The position numbers and the translations under genes were made by a program. A DNA stretch of 64,000 nucleotides from Orobanche coerulescens (lineage: Eukaryota > Streptophyta > Magnoliopsida > Lamiales > Orobanchaceae). Of the stretch, positions 34,086-44,301 are shown piece after piece. A model generated the notes under the pieces. It worked only from the letters and a program-made list of their open reading frames with translations. It was not told the DNA's origin and did no database searches. How positions within the stretch are numbered: the stretch's first letter is position 1; every line of letters begins with the position of its first letter. The DNA is taken from positions 112,019,501 through 112,083,500 of the forward strand of contig CM065811.1 in NCBI GenBank assembly GCA_033398695.1. The letters run 5' to 3'.

Positions 34086-35913
34086 CACAGAAAATTCTAT
34101 CTCTCGAATCGGCGGTAATCCTGGGAGGTCGTCCGGAAAAACATCGGGATACTCATTAACAACTGGAATCACAGAAAAATCAACTTTGTTCCCTTCCGTC
34201 TTCAAAGCATAACACCAATAGCCCGTGCAACCTTTATTCAAAAGTTTTACGGCCTTCATGGCGCTGATAATCAACTTAGGTTGGCCCGACTTAAGTCCCA
34301 AAAATGAGTACTCAGATCCACCTTCAGTCATCATAGTGATAACCTTAGTACGGTAATTCATAATCGCTTGGTGACGGTCAAGCCAATCCTCGCCGAGGAT
34401 CACATCCTTGCCTTCCATATCAACCACAATCAAATTTGATAACCAATACATACCGGATATATTCACCGGAAAATCTCTAATCTCCCGGTTCCCCACGATT
34501 CTATCCCCGCTAGGTAGTTTCACAATGAAAGGATCGCAAGCGGTCATACAAGTTATATTCAAACGGCGTACACAATCTAAGGAGATGAAAGAATGTGTAA
34601 AACCCGAATCAAAAAGTACACAAACTGGATGAGATAGGATATTAATGGTACCAGAGGCCACCACCGCATCGGGTTCGTCTGCTCGACGCATCTCATAGAC
34701 TCGTGGATGTGCCGAACCGATGCTAGGATCTCTCCCTCTAGCGTTCTGAATCCATCCCCGACCTCTGTCATAACTCTGCTGTGATTGTCCAATTGGTTGC
34801 CATTGATTCAGACTCTGATCTAAAGGCGCTGTGGCAGAAGCCCGCGTGTCCACAGTGTGATCTTGCTCGGGGCAATAAGCTTCCCTATGTCCCATATGTC
34901 CACAAGTGTGACACTTCAGCGGTGGGAAGTTGCACTCTGTAGACCACATTTAAAACAAGTTACTGGGCATGTTGAGGTGCCCAGAGCAGAACGAAAACTC
35001 CTCTTCCCTCTAGCAGAACGTGACGACTGTCCGACAGAATGATTAGTCGTCTGAGATCTCTGGAAGTTGCCACCTTTAGAGCTCGAAAAGTTACCAATGA
35101 TCTTCTGCTTCTTCGATTATTCTGTGGCATCATTATGGGGGCTCAACATGTCATAGGCCAAAGCCCTATCTCGGTATTCCTTCAAGGTAGTAAAAGCAAA
35201 CACGACTATGTAACGCCGTAAATCCATATTCATCCGCATGTCAAAGTAGTGGATCTTGTCGCGCTCATCTCTCACTTGATTCTTCACGTGGATTAGTTGT
35301 TGGTTGTATTCCACTATCGCCTGTTAGACTGTAATATTTTGCAGATTCGCCTCGAAAAAGGCCCGGATTCTACCTTCTTGCACTGGCCAAGGACAAAACT
35401 CGGCCTCCAGTAGATCTTTAAATTCTTTCCACGTAGCAGTACGATCCTGTGGCTTGATAACTTTCCACCAAGTTGCGGCCTTCTTGGTAAGGAAGTACTA
35501 GGCAATCGGTACCTTCCTCACTTCCGGATAATCCACCGCTTCAAACATTTTCTCTAACTCTGCCAACCAATTCTCCCAACCAACCAGGTTTGTAGCACCG
35601 CTGAACTGCGGAGGGTGCATACGTATCACATTCTAAAGCAAGGTGTCCGATGTCGGGTTTAGATTGCTCAGTTGAACGGCTTGGGCCAGGATAGTCATCT
35701 GGTTAGCCAACTGATTAAGGACATTTGTAACTCCAAAATCTGCTTTATTCTCTTGTCAGGTCGACTGGTCGTGATTACCTTCGGTATTAGGATGTACTGA
35801 GTTAGATAAGCTAGGGGTGGTCGACCCCGCAACGGAACTGAGGGAAGCGACGCGCCACGTCATCGTCCGCGTCCACGACCATGGCCTTTCTTTTGTCACC
35901 TATCAGCAGACAT
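34086..35913 (-). pseudogene. Gypsy-3 gag and protease
   Basis: Minus-strand start ATG at 35913 gives MSADR, then a stop and an Arg/Gly-rich HGRGRGR, like the Gypsy-2 gag start. Gag core text (RDERDKIHYFDMRMNMDLRRYI, TLKEYRDRALAYDM) lies near 35120-35260, with several frameshifts. From 34949 a longer frame runs: zinc knuckle CHTCGHMGHREAYC (about 34910), protease VLFDSGFTHSF (about 34620), CDPFIVKLPSGDRIVG, VVDMEGKDVILGEDWLDRH, CTGYWCYALK, and FPDVFPDDLPGLPP. It is cut at 34085 by Copia-B. The DSG active site is intact, unlike in Gypsy-1. RT to chromodomain continue at 24589 and below. Confidence 0.9.
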
Positions 35914-36138
35914 TTTGAGGTATACACAAAGCACGTAAGTACAATTCAATCGTACGTCATCAAAGTGATCGATTCCCAAAATACCAATTCATAAGTAAAG
36001 CGATTAAGGAAACATTAGGAGAGTAAGACGTCTTACAAGTACCGGTCGCACTGTGATGATGGAAAAGTAGTGGTAATGTAGACAAATGATGACTCAATCG
36101 ACCCAAAAGACAGACAGCCTAGGTATCCATAGACCTAA

Positions 36139-36150
36139 GCTCTGATACCA
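36139..36150 (-). other. Gypsy-3 primer binding site
   Basis: Minus strand TGGTATCAGAGC, a perfect match to initiator tRNA-Met. It is the only one of seven Met-type sites in the window with A at base eight. Confidence 0.9.
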
Positions 36151-36155
36151 TATTC

Positions 36156-38118
36156 TGTAACACCCCCAAGTTATTCAGGGTATATTACAGCGCCGTGAGC
36201 CCCGCTGTGGGACCCACAAGGCTAATTATACATAGAACTATGAACTTTGACCGAGGAGGTCCAATACAATGAAATGAAGGACAATAAAAATGGTATTCAA
36301 ACCATATCCAATATATCCAAATACAACACATCACAATTCAATACCTCGCCAACACAGCCGGAACATCAAGGAAACTGAAAAAGTACTCGAATATTCAAAA
36401 ACCATTCAAGTACAACAACGCTAAATGGAGGAGATACAAAACATAACCAGAGACCAGACACAGCATCACACTTGCCCATCATCTTCATGCCGACCCGGTA
36501 CATACCTATCCACTCTCCTGGATCGTGAAATACATGAAAGGTATTTCCCACATAAATGGGTTAGCCATCGAATAGCTAGTGCAAGTATATCGAATATGAA
36601 AACAATATTCCTCGACAATAAAGTAAATGTAATCATCATCTCATCAATTCTGGACTAGCATTCCGGAATAACTAAATCTTATTGTATCACATTCAATACT
36701 TACATGATTAACCGCGGAACCGTACCAGAGGCTACGGAACCCTCAGAGGACCCGTCGGTCCGTCCCAGAGTGGTTAACCCAAACTATCTGCGGAACCGCG
36801 CCAGAGGCTATGGAACCCTCAGAGGACCCGTCGGTCTGTCCCAGAGTGAATACAAACCATTATACAATTCATATATCTTTCTTTCAAAGTCGAGAACGCA
36901 TAATCATAAACATATACTTGCCTTTGAGACATCGAGAATTCGGAAGGAAAAGAGTATAAGTTCAGTAGGTCCAAGAACGAACTTCCAGCACCTAAACAAT
37001 GCGTAAGGAATATGATAATCAATAATCCACACTCAAATCAAATGAAGAAACTCCCGAAACCCGCCTACGATTCACGAAACTACAAGGAAAATCATCTAGA
37101 GGTTTAAAAATCACCCAAACCCTCTCAAGTCCGAACAAGGTACAAAACAATCCATATAATCATAGGGGAAACATGGGTACGGGGTAAATGCATCATATTT
37201 CTTAAAAATCTCAAGCTCCAAAATGGATAAAATCTGACGAATCTAAGAAAATCCCCAAAAATTCCCAAAACTAGGGTTCTAAGGAGTTTACCTTGATTTG
37301 GAAGATAGAAATGGATTAGATCTTGTGTAATCTTTATTATCCAACCAAAGATGATGATAGCTAAAGAAAGATCGCCTCAAATTGCTCCGAATCGCCCAAT
37401 CCCACTGATCACATTGAAATGAGTGAGAAAGAAATGGAAATGACAATTTCAGGAGTTGACTGCCCCTTATATAAAATCCCAGGTTAGCGCGCGCTAAGAA
37501 TCGGGCCTAGCATGGGCTAACGGGCTCACCCGGTAGTCCATTGGCTTCTGTCCTAAGGCATTAGTGCGCGCTACCACACCTTAGCGTGCGCTAACTGTTG
37601 TCCTGCAAAAGTTCCAGTTCATTACCCAACTCCGATAGCGGCGCTACGACTGGGCATTAGCGTGCGCTACGCAACGCCTATAGCGTGTGCTGGCTGCTGC
37701 CCAGTGGGCGTTACCTGCTAGTCCAGAAAGTAGAAATACCTCACTACCTCTAACGACTCAGCTTGTTAGCGTGCGCTACTGACCACGAATAGCGTACGCT
37801 AGCGAACTCTTAGCGTGCGCTAACTGCTAGTCCAGAGAGCAGAATTAGCTACTGCCTCTGCCATGCTCCGAACGTTAGCGCGCGCTAAGGCTCAAAGCTA
37901 GCGTGCGCTACTCAAGTAGAAATAGTGTGCATTAGCCTAGGCCTAGCGTGCACTATCTTCCTGTCTTAGAACACTTCCGAAATGTCCGTCAACACGATCA
38001 TGATCCAAAAAGGTATGAAACTCTAAATCAACATTGACAGCATCTTAAAGTGTTTACAGAGCGACAAAATAGGAAGAACGGCAAGGTCAAACAGTCAATA
38101 ACAAGTACGGATATTATA
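36156..38118 (-). mobile_element. Gypsy-3 5' LTR
   Basis: 1963 bp; on the plus strand TGTAACACCCCC to GGATATTATA (terminal ACA changed to ATA). It has an extra segment relative to the other LTR near 36545-36665. The donor-like CAAG|GTAAA is at 37286-37295 (minus). It also carries the tandem 76-bp unit. Confidence 0.93.
37467..37955 (-). promoter_or_regulatory. Gypsy-3 5' LTR TATA box and palindrome array
   Basis: TTTTATATAA on the minus strand (37467-37476), then TAGCGCGCGCTA-type sites from 37485 to 37955. The first site TAGCGCGCGCTA is a perfect palindrome. The layout matches the other LTR with single-base differences and a few lost sites. Confidence 0.85.
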
Positions 38119-39026
38119 GATTCTCCATTCCATTCGTTTCATCGTTAATTACTCAAGCCAAGTATTCTTGTGAAACCTATATGCTTAACATGTAATGGTG
38201 ATGTATAATATGTGTGTGCTTTGCTCACTCCGGGAGGGTCCGACGGGGCCTCGGAGGAATCTATTGATTTAGCCCCGAATTCACGAGCTTGTTGGCTAGC
38301 CAGTCTGGGAGGGTCCATAGAGGCCTCCGATCGGACCAGTGGTTTAGCCCCGGTCCTAGGCGATGCATGTGCGTGATTTTGATTTTTACTATGGCCAGTC
38401 CGGGAGGGTCCATAGAGGCCTCGGATGGGACCAGTGGTTTAGCCCCAGTCCTATGCAAGTTTGAAGTGTGATTATTGACTGTTGTTTTCCGAAAAAGACA
38501 TGTCTAGTTTTGGGTTTTGAAATGACTTGATGCATGTACTATGAAATGTGTAAGCGAATGGTTTGTCTTGACTACTTGTACTAGCGTAATTGCTAACCCC
38601 TTTGGGGACCCGTTTTGGGGAAAATCTTGTTATGAATTTCAGGTTGCATTCATCCAGTCGAGCAGGCACTGGAGCAGTACGAGGATGCTGGTCGGGGTTT
38701 TTGACGTGTGCGATTGACTTCCTTTATTTTTGTTGTCCATTTTTATGTGTTGGTTTTCCAAACTTGTGAACTTATAGATAGTACTCGCGAGTACTTAGGG
38801 ACTTTTGAGTTGGGATATGGTTTGTATATTAAATCGTATTTGTGAATTTGGGTGATGTCCGGTTTACCGGTTGTACCGGGTGATTTCATTTAATTATTGT
38901 TGTGGTGTTGTGTGTTTCTCGCTAATCGAGATGGTTAGACAAGCGGTATTGTTTGTTTAGCCCGATGGGTCCCACGTAGGGGTCTACGGCGTTGTAATAT
39001 ACCCTGAATATCTTGGGGGTCTTACA
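38119..39026 (+). mobile_element. Gypsy-1 3' LTR, distal part
   Basis: Resumes the LTR at GATTCTCCATTCC and matches the solo LTR from about 7391 to its end. Three copies of the GGGAGGGTCC block lie at 38233-38456. It ends GGGGGTCTTACA at 39026, after which Copia-A RNase H begins. No clean duplication can be checked because the left end of Gypsy-1 is deleted. Confidence 0.9.
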
Positions 39027-39457
39027 TATCTTTACTCTGAATGGTGGGGCAGTTTCTTGGAAAAGTGCCAAGCAAAGTTCAACTGGTATCTCTACATGTC
39101 AAGCCGAATATCAGGCAGCCACGGAGGCTGCTAAAGAAGCTTTTTGGATAAAAAAGTTCACTGAGGAACTTCAAGTGGTTCCTAACACAGAGAAGCCCGT
39201 GATACTGTTTTGTGACAAAGACGGATCTGTTGCACAGGCTTAGAAGCCTAGGGCTCACCACAACACCAAATATATTGAGAGAAAGTATCATTTTGTTAGA
39301 GTTTCATAAAGGGAACATTACACTGTAGAGAAGAGACACAACAAATAACGTTGGTAATCCGCTTACCAAGCCACTATCTCAAAAGGTCATAGAGAGACAT
39401 ATGGAGAGTATGGGTATTAGATACCATAGTGTTTGACATTTAGTGCAAGTGGGAGAT
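39027..39457 (+). pseudogene. Copia-A RNase H C-terminal part
   Basis: Continues Copia-A after Gypsy-1: IFTLNGGAVSWKSAKQSS, CQAEYQAATEAAKEAFWIKK and FCDKDGSVAQA, then a stop at 39241. The remainder to 39430 aligns with the Copia-B end (IERKYH, LTKPLSQ, GIRYHSV) with frameshifts. The purine tract GCAAGTGGGAGAT follows. Positions equal to Copia-B 31606-31690 are absent from both halves. Confidence 0.9.
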
Positions 39458-40004
39458 TGTTAGGAATATGCCCTCGAATGCCACTCAGGGGATAAGAGAG
39501 TGAGAACATTTGTATTGTAATTATGAATATTTAATAAGGCAATTATTATTTCTATATTATTGTATATCACTGGCATTGTGATTTGGTATATAGAATAATT
39601 GTCCTTGCATTTGAGAGCAAATATTCCGCTCCTTATGGAGATAGGGAGAAAGGCACTGGAAGCGTTTAGGGCTTGAATGCTTAACTGGTTCGCAAGTCGA
39701 TAAAACTTAACTGGGTAATAAGTCTAGAAAAGACTTGTATAAAGTGTACTTTCACATATAGAGTGTCTGTCTTCACTAAGGGTTAGTGGGAGCACACATT
39801 ATAGGTATGCTAATGGGATTAGTATACTCGAACACGACTCACCTTGATTCGGTCACGTGGATATCACTCAATTGTCAATGACTGAATCGAAAGGTGTGTG
39901 ATAGGTATATGTGGACCTTTGACTTGAGGTTTCAGTAGGAGATGCACTTGTGACATTAAGTTCGTCATTATAGTGGTTCGATCCAATCGCCGGGTGGTGA
40001 CGTC
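39458..40004 (+). mobile_element. Copia-A 3' LTR, first 547 bp
   Basis: TGTTAGGAATATGCCCTCG, a diverged relative of the Copia-B LTR. It is cut at 40004 by Copia-C; the rest is not seen in this window. Confidence 0.88.
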
Positions 40005-41850
40005 TGCTAGGAGTATGCCCTCGAATGCCACTCAGAGGATGTTGAGTGAGGGCATTGTACTTGTTATTATGTAAATCATTTATATAAGGCAATGGATGTT
40101 TCTTTATTTACTAGAAGTTTCTGGCATTCCTAACTCGTAAATATACATATAGAAACTAGTCCGTGTATTTGAGAGCAATACGTTCCACTCCTTATATGAT
40201 AAGTGGATTGGCACTCGAAAGGTTTATAGCTCAAATACTTAATCGTTCGTAGGTCGATGAAACTTAACTGGGCATTAAGTTTGTGTGAAGACTTGTATGG
40301 CGTGTTCTTTGGCATGGAGAGTGCCTGTCGAACACTAATGGTTAGTGGGAGCACACGTTATAGTTATGCTAATTGGATTAGTATACTCGAACCGACTCAC
40401 CCTCGATTCGTCACACGGATTTCACTCCGGGACAGTCAATGATGGAATCGAAATGTTGTGATAGGTATTCGTGAACCATCAACTTGAGGATTTAGTAGGG
40501 ATGTGCTTGTGACTTCAAGATTTTCATTAGAGTAGTTTGACCCTGTAAACCAGAAGGCGGGGGTCAACCTCGATGCGCATCTTGATGGGCAAGTAGCAAG
40601 TCCTACTGAATACCAAGATAGAATTCTTTCTCCCATTAGTGAACGAGTTATATGTCCTATGCGGTTACTGGCAGATGAGATCATAAGTCTTTGGCCAAAG
40701 CATTGGAGCTAGTTGTATTGGATACATGAGAGCTCGATGATCTCGATTTGCATTAACGCATGCATAGCGTCATGTACAGATAGGGTTTTGACTGACCGTG
40801 ACCCTATAACTTGATCGGGACATTTGAAAGAAGGGTTTATACGTATACTGGTATTCACGACAGAATGGTTCTTGAATGATCCCAATCATTCGTTCTCAGT
40901 TGGGGTACAGTGTAGGCCTCCAGGCTGGCTAGGTGGTGCTACTACTCTTTGGTTCCTCCCATTGCTGACTGAGACGGACCTACCGAGTCGCGCAATAGGA
41001 TTGACAACGGAATGAATCGAGTTTATTCTCTCATTATGAATATTAAATATTTGATATCTAATTTATTGGGACATTGGATGTTTAAATTAATTTATTGGAT
41101 AAATTAATTTACGGCTAATGAAATAAATAAATTACTGGGTGATTAATTTAAATCATAAATATAATTATTTCTTGAAAAAATTTATTATGTTATTATGTAT
41201 TTGATAAGATTAATTAATTGGATTAATTAATTGATATAAATACATCGGAACGAAATTGGAGTTTATCTGTTTGGACTCACGGGAATCTGAAATGAACCGA
41301 ACCCCATAAACTCCACCATATGCCCCCCCCTTCCCCACACCTTGACAAGACTTTTGATTTTTAAATCAAATGGCATCTTGATTAGGTGTTTGATGAATAG
41401 AAATATTTGATATGTTTTGTTCAAGGGGACAATGGCATCATGTGATGTATGATTGATGAATCTTTGAAGACATGTTAAAAGTCATCCTCCTCTCTACTTC
41501 ATTAATAATATACGTATCACACATTAAGAGCAAGAGAGAGAGACTTTGTGAGTAGTCATCTTCATCTTCTTCATCCTTTTCTTGACATTTTTCTTAGAGA
41601 AAAATTAACAGAAAAATTGAGAGAAAATATTGAGAGAGATTTGACAAAACATACTTGGAGTATATTCATCAAATCAAAGAGCTTCATCATCCGATTCTAG
41701 CCGTAACCTTGGAGGTTAATTGGGTGATCGTCGTTTCGTTCGTTTCTCCGGCACGTGGCAAGTAGAGACGCGGTGCTTTCGGCATTGGATCATTCAAGAG
41801 CTTGACGAATAGGATTCGTGGGACAGCAACTAAAGCTTGGGAATAAACTA
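40005..41850 (+). mobile_element. Copia-C 5' LTR
   Basis: 1846 bp, TGCTAGGAGT (T-to-C at base three) to AATAAACTA. It aligns with the Copia-B LTR for the first 1.3 kb and the SCGTGGCAAGTAGAGACGC segment near 41755, but is diverged in the downstream third. TATAAATA at 41235-41242. Confidence 0.9.
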
Positions 41851-41851
41851 G

Positions 41852-42786
41852 TGGTATCGGAGCGTAGGTCTTGCGATTGTATATACGATATTTATCATTT
41901 GGAATGCTTGATTGGATGGTTTATGATTTGGAATCATAATCGTATTAATCGTTGATTTTCTATTGTTTATCTAAAAATTATTTTTTCATGATTTTATGTT
42001 ACAATATAAATCTATTTTTCTTTTGAAAAACTGATTTAATGGTGTAATATAAAAATTAGAAAAATATTATTTTTGGATTCGGGACGAAAAGAAGAGCCGG
42101 AAAAATGGCCGGACCCGGCTGCTAGGGGCTACCGGAACTACCCGGCAGCAAGCAGGGTTGGGCGGTTGGGATGGGCACAGGTCAATGGGCTGAGGCATTG
42201 GCCGGAGGGCATTGAGTCAATGGCACCTATTTGGGCCGTGGGGTTGGCCCGGGCCTCGTGTTTTTCGACTCCGTTTTTTACATTTCGTTCAGAAATTAAT
42301 TTCCTACAAATTAAATTGGATTTAATTTGACTAAGATATAATTATGGTAATTTTATTATTAGGGGAATTAATTTAATGAAATATTTTCTCGTCCGGAACA
42401 AGTTAAAATTAACGGTTGTTTGAATTAATTGGATTAATTTGGATGGATTAATTTATATTGATTTGATCAATATTTAGATTAATTATGAATGCCATTTATT
42501 TAATGTGTTTGATGCATTGTTTTTGAATGGTGATGTGGTTAATGGACTTAGTTTTGAATCGTTCTGTTTTATTCGATTGGGTTGTAAAGGCCGTTTTGAG
42601 CCTATTTATTTTACTAGAAATATTCCGATGCCATTGAATCTGTGTATCTAGGTTGCAATTTTTCAATGTAAAGTTTATATGTAACGACGAAGACCGGAGG
42701 AATATCCGTTCGAGAAAATGAAGATTCAAGACTGAAGACTTGTAATTAGATTACGGAGTTTTTGATTCTAGGAACAGTCCACGAAC
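41852..42786 (+). other. Copia-C primer binding site and proximal leader
   Basis: PBS TGGTATCGGAGCG at 41852-41864. The leader aligns with Copia-B except for the GC-rich block 42080-42290, which is unrelated to that of Copia-B. It is interrupted at 42792; TSD TACAT at 42787-42791. Confidence 0.85.
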
Positions 42787-42791
42787 TACAT

Positions 42792-43773
42792 TGTTGTTAC
42801 CCAAAATATTATTCGGAAGGGATTGCTGGAATGGATGAGTAACAAACAAAATGCGAGAGCACGTCCGAGGGAAAGTAAATAAGACTAGATTTGTCGGGGT
42901 TGTTAGTCCCGGGCTTGAATGCTCTCGCGAGATGTTATTAATACGAATACTTGGGAGTACAAATATTAATGTTAGAGTACAATTACAATGAGTGTAAAGA
43001 CCCTAGTTATCTAGCTCTTGAGTGCTGATGATTGCCAAAAGAACCAGAGATGATGCTCTGTGAGTTCTTGTAACAAACATGAAAGGCTGTGTAGATTTCT
43101 ATGTTTCTGATCCAGCTCTTGCAAGATTGGTGGTTGCTGAACTCTCGTATGAACACAACAGTTTTGTGAACTTCTGTAAGAAACAACAGTTTGTGCGAAC
43201 TTCTGACCCTTTTTCCAGTTGCTGGAGGTCTCCTATTTATAGGAGTGGAGGTAGCTGGGCGATCGCCTCTGCTGTATTATAATAAGCGGGCGATTGTCTT
43301 TAGCACATGGGTTGGTCTCCTTAGAGTCCGCAGCAGCTGCTGGCATCCGGATGCACGAACCAATGAGAAGACAACACGCGTCCGGAGTCACTCTCTTAGG
43401 AGGTCCCACCTAAGACCTTTCGGCGGGTCTGTCGGTAGGTGAGGCAGTCCTTCTCGTTGACAGCTGTTGATGGGCTGGAGTCAAAGATCCTTATTCTGCG
43501 GTGCCATTCGCGGATCTGCACGTGGGTCCTCTCTCCGAGATCCGGTCTTCATAGATATGACGGATGATGGCCTTACACGTGGCATAGGATGGTCGTCCTT
43601 GGTCGGGCACCAGAGTCGATCGCTAGGTGTCAAGAGGCGATCGCCTTGGACGTCGATCACTCGGTACCTGATATCGGTCACTTGGCAAATCTGCCTTGGA
43701 TTATTTGGTGATGTCTTTGGTCGCTCGGCCCTTATGTCGATCGCCGTCGAGGCATATAAATCGCCGCACAACA
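42792..43773 (-). mobile_element. Tat-like element 3' LTR
   Basis: 982 bp, close to the right copy. A sense TATA box TATAAATAG lies on the minus strand at 43233-43241, inside the inverted repeat CTCCTA/TAGGAG. A second TATA box lies on the plus strand near the inner end. Confidence 0.9.
43753..43760 (+). promoter_or_regulatory. Plus-strand TATA box facing the antisense ORF
   Basis: CATATAAA about 13 bp from the inner LTR edge and 540 bp before the antisense ORF start. The same sequence occurs in the other LTR at about 51044-51052. Its use as the antisense promoter is inference from position. Confidence 0.45.
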
Positions 43774-43790
43774 ATTGCCCCCCAGCTCGC
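43774..43790 (-). other. Tat-like element polypurine tract
   Basis: Minus strand GAGCTGGGGGGCAAT directly before the LTR start TGTTGTG. It fixes the minus orientation of the element. Confidence 0.8.
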
Positions 43791-44301
43791 TCCAATGTTG
43801 AAAACGTGGGGTGAGGGTTCTACTAGCGATCGCTTGACTTAGACGAGCAACTCGTCATTTTGTGGAACAGACGATTGTCTATTGAACGGACTGTTTTTGA
43901 ATTTGGACGACCTGGTCGCTTGCTGAGATGAGCGGGAAATGACAGCAGTTGTGAAGATGTCTCCGGGGCACGTTTCGGGCTCCTATTGGGGGAGTCCGAC
44001 GGTTTTGTCAGGCTGTCCTCTGGCGTGCCCTCAAAACAATGCACACGCGGGATTCGAAGACAGCATTAAATGCGGTCTTGTCTGACGGCTGCACTTCGAT
44101 CCTTGGAACTTCACTTATTTGCTCAGAAGCCCCTGCTCCTGTCTTTTAAAAGGACTGGGGTTACAAGGTGAAAAACCTTATGCATTTCTGCCTGAGAAGA
44201 AGACATAGCCGATTTCTCTTGAAGCTTTGTGTGACGATCGTCGTTCGACTCAGACCTTAGGTAAGAACAAAAAACTCCTTCTCCCTCCCTTCTCTTTGAA
44301 T

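Larger units (their letters stand above)
19857..38118 (-). mobile_element. Gypsy-3, minus-strand element split by Copia-B
   Basis: A Ty3/gypsy element lying in the Gypsy-1 3' LTR, about 8.8 kb without the nested copia. Flanks are AATTC (19852-19856) and GATTC (38119-38123), a 5-bp duplication with one later change; the undisturbed solo LTR reads GATTC here. On the minus strand: 5' LTR 38118-36156, PBS, gag, protease, Copia-B insertion, RT to chromodomain, purine tract, 3' LTR 21740-19857. Coding regions are broken throughout. Confidence 0.93.
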
